Positions 60,914 through 64,000 of a stretch of DNA of 64,000 nucleotides are shown here, piece by piece. How positions within the stretch are numbered: the stretch's first letter is position 1; every line of letters begins with the position of its first letter. Made by a program: the position numbers and the translations under genes. The stretch covers positions 4,526,001 through 4,590,000 of the forward strand of contig OZ255825.1 of the NCBI GenBank assembly GCA_965277535.1, read 5' to 3'. The stretch comes from Ilyomonas sp965277535 (GTDB lineage Bacteria; Bacteroidota; Bacteroidia; Chitinophagales; Chitinophagaceae). A model generated the notes under the pieces. That model ran no database searches. It was given only the letters and a program-made list of their open reading frames with translations, and was not told where the DNA came from.

Positions 60914-61330
60914 TCAAGGTTTATACTTATCCCAATACTCTCGCGGCGTAGCAATTTTTGTATACTCAAATTCACTCATCGTAAAGTGCAAAGTATTGCC
61001 CGTTACCAAATAATCGGCAACACTAACAGAAGCCAATTCCAAGAATTTATTATCGCTCGCGTCTGTCAACAGTTCTATTTGTTTATTCGGAAAATAGAAG
61101 GTCGAAATTTCCCGTAGCTTATTAAGTACTACCTCTGCTTTGCTTTTAAAATTTAGATACTTCGAAAATCTGTCTCTTGCCAACACTTCTATGTATTCTT
61201 CGAAAATATCATCGGACAGACAAATGTTTACATTTTTGGTCAAAACCAAATGATATAAAATTTGGGTTGGAATAGAGTTAGAAATTAAAGCCGACACAAT
61301 AACGTTTGTGTCAAGAATTAGCTTTTGCAT
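60914..61330 (-). CDS. PIN-domain toxin of a type II toxin-antitoxin pair (COG1569 type)
   Basis: 138 residues. The PIN ribonuclease fold is shown by Asp7 in LILDTNVIVSAL, a Glu pair in DIFEEYIEVL (about 44-45), Asp93 in DASDNKFLELA and VTGNTLHF near residue 109. Here Asn replaces the fourth acidic residue, as it does in a fair part of this family. PIN toxins cleave RNA and stop growth unless bound by their antitoxin. Its start overlaps the end of the antitoxin gene by 20 bases, so the two are translationally coupled. AT-rich, in the accessory block before the HEPN-like gene. Confidence 0.9.
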   Translation of the reverse strand: MQKLILDTNVIVSALISNSIPTQILYHLVLTKNVNICLSDDIFEEYIEVLARDRFSKYLNFKSKAEVVLNKLREISTFYFPNKQIELLTDASDNKFLELASVSVADYLVTGNTLHFTMSEFEYTKIATPREYWDKYKP

Positions 61331-61538
61331 CTCTTACTGCTTTGATTTCTGCATCAATTTCTTCCAGTGTCATATTTGAAAGGCCAACCTTTTCAGCAAT
61401 TGCATTGCATTCAAGCAAAGATTGCCTGGCAAATTCAAGGCTGATCTTGTCAACTAAGTCAGTAAATTTTATCTCAGAATTATTGAATTGATAACGCTGA
61501 AAATCGGAGTCACTGATTTTTACTTGTATAGTTTGCAT
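61311..61538 (-). CDS. Antitoxin of the PIN toxin
   Basis: 75 residues from the ATG at 61538. Begins MQTIQVKISDSDFQRYQFNN, a short beta-strand plus helix start typical of small DNA-binding antitoxin N-termini, and continues with helices (LEFARQSLLECNAIAEKVGL; NMTLEEIDAEIKAVR) that would wrap the toxin. It precedes and overlaps the PIN gene, the usual antitoxin-first order, and should repress its own promoter. The open frame extends upstream to 61676 with a PQEQQIEVFDYLHNKFE stretch reminiscent of another antitoxin N-terminus, so a longer product is possible; the shorter one fits the neighbours better. Confidence 0.75.
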   Translation of the reverse strand: MQTIQVKISDSDFQRYQFNNSEIKFTDLVDKISLEFARQSLLECNAIAEKVGLSNMTLEEIDAEIKAVRDAKANS

Positions 61539-61682
61539 TTTGTTTCTATTTTCAAACTTGTTATGAAGATAATCGAATACTTCAATTTGCTGTTCTTGTG
61601 GAATAGTGGTGTTTTGTCGAATACTTTTTAAAGATAGAAATATTATGGGATAAGAAACGCTTGCGAGCATAATCATATAGCC

Positions 61683-61722
61683 TTAACTTTCGCTGATGAA
61701 GAACACCAGCAAAGGCAAAAAT
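61683..61722. repeat. Short dispersed repeat shared with 47970-48004
   Basis: TTCGCTGATGAAGAACACCA followed by GCAAAGGCAAAAATG matches 47970-48004 (TTCGCTGGTAAAGAACACCT followed by GCAAAGGCGAAAATG) at 31 of 35 positions. The word has internal complementarity (CTTTCGCTG with CAGCAAAGG), so it is hairpin-forming. Confidence 0.5.
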
Positions 61723-61825
61723 GTTATTCGTCACGCTGGAACTACTGCTGATGCTTGCACAGAGCTGAAGTTTTGTTCGTCGCCCCGCCATAGCAGCAAA
61801 CCCCATGTTGCCTGTAGTGCTTCTA

Positions 61826-63247
61826 TCAAATCGTCCTAAAAAGTGTTGCGTCGTTTGGAATTTTATTAACTAAGTCCCAATACTTTAAGAAATTCATCAC
61901 TGCTCCATTGTAACCAGCATATTTAAAAATTAAAGAACAGGTCAATAAATGTGCATTTAAAGTTATGTTTAACAGCTCTTTCTTTTTTTTCTGTTCAGGT
62001 TCATTATCCAAAGGAATATTGCCATGCAAGAAGCGATTTCTCATTGAAATACACTTTTCGTCATCTTTATCTAACTGTAAACCGACAAGTCTAAAAGCTA
62101 ATTTGAAACTATCGTTGTTGCCAACCATATTTAAGTTGTCAAGTTTTCGAAGTACAGAAGATTTATCGTTAAATTCCGTTTCAGGAATTGCTGAAATATG
62201 TTCTTTAAGAATAGCAATTGTATCTTTTGCAAATGTAGAATTTACAAAGGGTGATATTTTTTCAATGTTTTCCTCAATGATTATTTGCTTTACAGTTTCA
62301 AGTGCTACGAAGATTGAAGCAGCTTCTATTTCTACTGGTTGGTGTCTAGCTTGAGTTATAATTCTTACCGCTCTCAGTATTGGTTTATTATTGCAGCATA
62401 TTTCCGAAAGCTTTGAAAAAATGTTTATAGGAAAATAGACAGTCTTTTCTAACTGTTCGTACTCTTTATGAATTCTGGGGTTTATTATTTCTATCGTACT
62501 AATAATACTGTCTTCAACTTTTCGAAATTGGAAGCCACTAAGTTTCGTAAAATCATTGTTAGAAAATTTTAAAATCGTCAATTCGTTCCTAATAAGACTG
62601 CCACTAATTAAAGCAAAAGAATAGATAACAGCTTCTAGTAACTTCTCAAAGACGGCGTAATCAATCAAATTATTACATTCTATAAAAATGAGTCTTTGTT
62701 TGTCTAAGTCATAATCGTAAAATCCAATTTCGTATTCATTAATTTGAACTTTGACAAAACCAGCTTCACGAAATGAATTGCCGACAGTGAAATGTTGCCC
62801 CAAAAAATAATGTACTGGAATTTTTGTAAAACCGTCGATAGGGAGGATTGCTCGAAAAAAGCCACAACCTTCTGAAAAATTGGATTCTAGTTCCCAAAGC
62901 TTTCCTTCGCTTGAAAAGCCTTGTCCCATTTTTATACTTGCTGAACCCGCCCCATTCTTGATTGAGTATTTATTTCCAGATTCAAAGATTTCAAATGGTT
63001 TTAGAAATCCATAGCTTGAATGCTGATATTTAACAGGTGATTCGCAAGATAAAATAGGTCCAGTTGAAAAATCTATGCAACGGTCTCCTTTCTTAAATTC
63101 TATTTCAAGTCCGTTAATCGTTGGAATTTCCGATTTTATTACGCCTTTTTTTAATTGAGTCAAGGATTTGAGAAAAGTAAACGTTTCTTCTAAGTTGACT
63201 TTTTTTGCAGTTAATTTTAGTTCTTCGTATCTGTCCACTCGAATCAT
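61826..63247 (-). CDS. Unknown protein with C-terminal HEPN-like motif
   Basis: 473 residues, cytoplasmic, AT-rich. The N-terminal 220 residues are mostly beta (GLEIEFKKGDRCIDFSTGPI; PVHYFLGQHFTVGNSF; QINEYEIGFYDYDLDKQRLI), like the ApeA-type N-terminal domain. The C-terminal part is helical and contains SMRNRFLHGNIPL near residue 405-417, an R-x4-H motif typical of HEPN ribonuclease domains. Full proteins of this design (ApeA-type or HEPN/apea proteins) take part in phage defence by abortive infection; that role here is inference. Its flanks carry inverted copies of TTGCCTGTAGTG (61811-61822; complement near 63264-63275), as expected of a mobile cassette. Confidence 0.7.
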   Translation of the reverse strand: MIRVDRYEELKLTAKKVNLEETFTFLKSLTQLKKGVIKSEIPTINGLEIEFKKGDRCIDFSTGPILSCESPVKYQHSSYGFLKPFEIFESGNKYSIKNGAGSASIKMGQGFSSEGKLWELESNFSEGCGFFRAILPIDGFTKIPVHYFLGQHFTVGNSFREAGFVKVQINEYEIGFYDYDLDKQRLIFIECNNLIDYAVFEKLLEAVIYSFALISGSLIRNELTILKFSNNDFTKLSGFQFRKVEDSIISTIEIINPRIHKEYEQLEKTVYFPINIFSKLSEICCNNKPILRAVRIITQARHQPVEIEAASIFVALETVKQIIIEENIEKISPFVNSTFAKDTIAILKEHISAIPETEFNDKSSVLRKLDNLNMVGNNDSFKLAFRLVGLQLDKDDEKCISMRNRFLHGNIPLDNEPEQKKKKELLNITLNAHLLTCSLIFKYAGYNGAVMNFLKYWDLVNKIPNDATLFRTI

Positions 63248-63308
63248 TTTAAGGTGTCAAATAGCATTACAGGCAACTCTCAAATATACGAAACTCCTCC
63301 ATCACACA

Positions 63309-63346
63309 TTGCGTAAAGCCAACCACAAGTGGTTGGCTTTACGCAA
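63309..63346. terminator. Perfect 38-base palindrome 3' of uvrA
   Basis: TTGCGTAAAGCCAACCAC, centre AA, GTGGTTGGCTTTACGCAA: 18 exact pairs each side. It lies 47 bases beyond the uvrA stop. There is no T-tract on the uvrA side, so a terminator role is likely but not certain; it could be a protein or recombinase target. Confidence 0.5.
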
Positions 63347-63392
63347 TAGCTCTTACAGTAGTTATCTCAAAGTTTAGATAACAAAAACGCCC

Positions 63393-64000
63393 TCACAACC
63401 CTAATTCCGCCTTAATAAATGGCGCAGTGCGGCTTTCTTTGTTGTTCACCATTTCTTCGGGTGTGCCAGTGAACAAAACCCTGCCACCACCTTCGCCGCC
63501 TTCTGGTCCCAAATCAATAATGTAATCCGCCACTTTGATGACGTCTAAATTGTGTTCAATAACAAGCACTGTATTGCCTCTGTCAACCAATTTATTCAAC
63601 ACATCCAGCAAGTGTTGAATGTCCTGAAAATGCAAACCTGTTGTGGGTTCATCTAAAATATAAAAGGTTTTGCCCGTGTCTTTTTTTGCCAGTTCCGTTG
63701 CCAGCTTCACGCGCTGCGCTTCACCGCCACTCAGCGTTACAGCCGATTGTCCAAGCGTGATATAACCCAAGCCAACATCCTGCAGCACTTTGATTTTGCG
63801 GTATAAATAAGGCACTGCATGAAAGAACTCAACGGCTTCATCTACCGTCATGTCAAGCACATCGGAAATGGATTTTCCTTTGTACCGAATTTCCAAAGTC
63901 TCGCGATTGTATCGCCTGCCATTGCACTTTTCGCAGTGCACATACACATCGGGCAAGAAGTTCATTTCTATCACGCGCATACCACCGCCTTCGCATACAT
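63393..64000 (-). CDS. uvrA: Excinuclease ABC subunit A, N-terminal part cut by window edge
   Basis: About 202 C-terminal residues are inside the window. UvrA is the DNA-damage-binding ATPase of nucleotide excision repair. Visible parts: the end of the second zinc module region (CEGGGMRVIEMNFLPDVYVH, then CEKCNGRRYNRETLEI), SDVLDMTVDEAVEFF, the GLGYITLGQSAVTLSGGEAQ signature, Walker B YILDEPTTGLHFQDI, and the VLVIEHNLDVIKVADYIIDL switch region with the usual PEGGEGGG ending. The frame is open to the window edge at 64000. It is followed by a palindrome rather than by an operon partner. Confidence 0.97.
   Translation of the reverse strand, partial: VCEGGGMRVIEMNFLPDVYVHCEKCNGRRYNRETLEIRYKGKSISDVLDMTVDEAVEFFHAVPYLYRKIKVLQDVGLGYITLGQSAVTLSGGEAQRVKLATELAKKDTGKTFYILDEPTTGLHFQDIQHLLDVLNKLVDRGNTVLVIEHNLDVIKVADYIIDLGPEGGEGGGRVLFTGTPEEMVNNKESRTAPFIKAELGL

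Noticed and set aside
1..64000. CRISPR arrays, tRNA or rRNA genes
   Set aside because: No regularly spaced direct repeats of 25-40 bases, no tRNA-like cloverleaf with CCA or TTCRA words, and no rRNA sequence were noticed.

Overview
The window looks like chromosomal DNA of a Bacteroidota, most likely family Chitinophagaceae. The grounds are moderate GC (around 43 percent by eye), several starts preceded by the Bacteroidota -7 promoter box TAnnTTTG with very short leaders, the gene content (DUF6515 protein, fused E1 alpha/beta dehydrogenase, DnaQ/GIY-YIG fusion, DUF1015 next to serC, rich glycoside hydrolase complement), and many dispersed intergenic inverted repeats. Genus cannot be given. No rRNA, tRNA, CRISPR array, complete insertion sequence, integrase or phage region was seen. 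Both edges cut genes: rel (left) and uvrA (right).

Layout. 1-7.2 kb: housekeeping genes (rel, sodium/sugar symporter, deoxynucleoside kinase, trpS, obg). 7.2-12 kb: a secreted GH30 hydrolase, then three single genes on the minus strand (SnoaL-like, RidA-like, UGT-type glycosyltransferase) separated by hairpin-rich spacers. 12.1-14.8 kb: HD protein, DUF218 protein, exonuclease/GIY-YIG fusion. 14.9-16.6 kb: further lone genes (VOC, a frameshifted EthD gene, DUF5063-like). 16.9-21.2 kb: ligand-binding protein, guaA, DUF6515 protein. 21.3-23.6 kb: two unknown genes, each with an attC-like hairpin at its 3' end. 23.8-33.5 kb: fused E1 dehydrogenase, lipoprotein, Tat-exported Gfo/Idh/MocA protein, UmuC polymerase, serC-DUF1015-TPR operon. 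33.5-42.6 kb: SDR, UxaA-type dehydratase and FAH hydrolase, which fit a non-phosphorylating deoxysugar-acid pathway, then acetyl-CoA synthetase and two GH20-type proteins. 43-49.5 kb: small, redox and envelope genes plus an hsdS remnant. 49.6-53.1 kb: a heterodimeric ABC exporter with one degenerate ATP site. 53.2-60.8 kb: secreted beta-helix protein, GH9 cellulase-like enzyme, gamma-glutamyltransferase, LLM flavoprotein. 60.9-63.3 kb: PIN toxin-antitoxin pair and a HEPN-like protein. 63.4-64 kb: uvrA.

The most unusual signals are non-coding. (1) Imperfect hairpins bounded by TAAC/CAAC and GTTA/GTTG (clearest at 15824-15958, 21351-21546, 22139-22224 and 22367-22562) sit at the 3' ends of lone accessory genes and look like integron attC sites or an analogous cassette system scattered through the chromosome. 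(2) The 11-mer GCAAAAACAAA occurs 17 times in 64 kb, 13 of them intergenic. (3) A large family of intergenic inverted repeats has arms built from short motifs repeated about every 10-12 bases (CACGAAG, ACACGG, CATAG, CGCAGA types); one supplies the obg promoter. (4) Three copies of a long inverted repeat carry GCGAGGAACGAAGCA-type ends. (5) A nested three-stem structure lies before the symporter gene.

Functionally the window suggests a saprophyte that exports polysaccharide-degrading enzymes (GH30, two GH20, GH9, a beta-helix protein), imports sugars with sodium and may dissimilate deoxysugar acids to pyruvate-level products.
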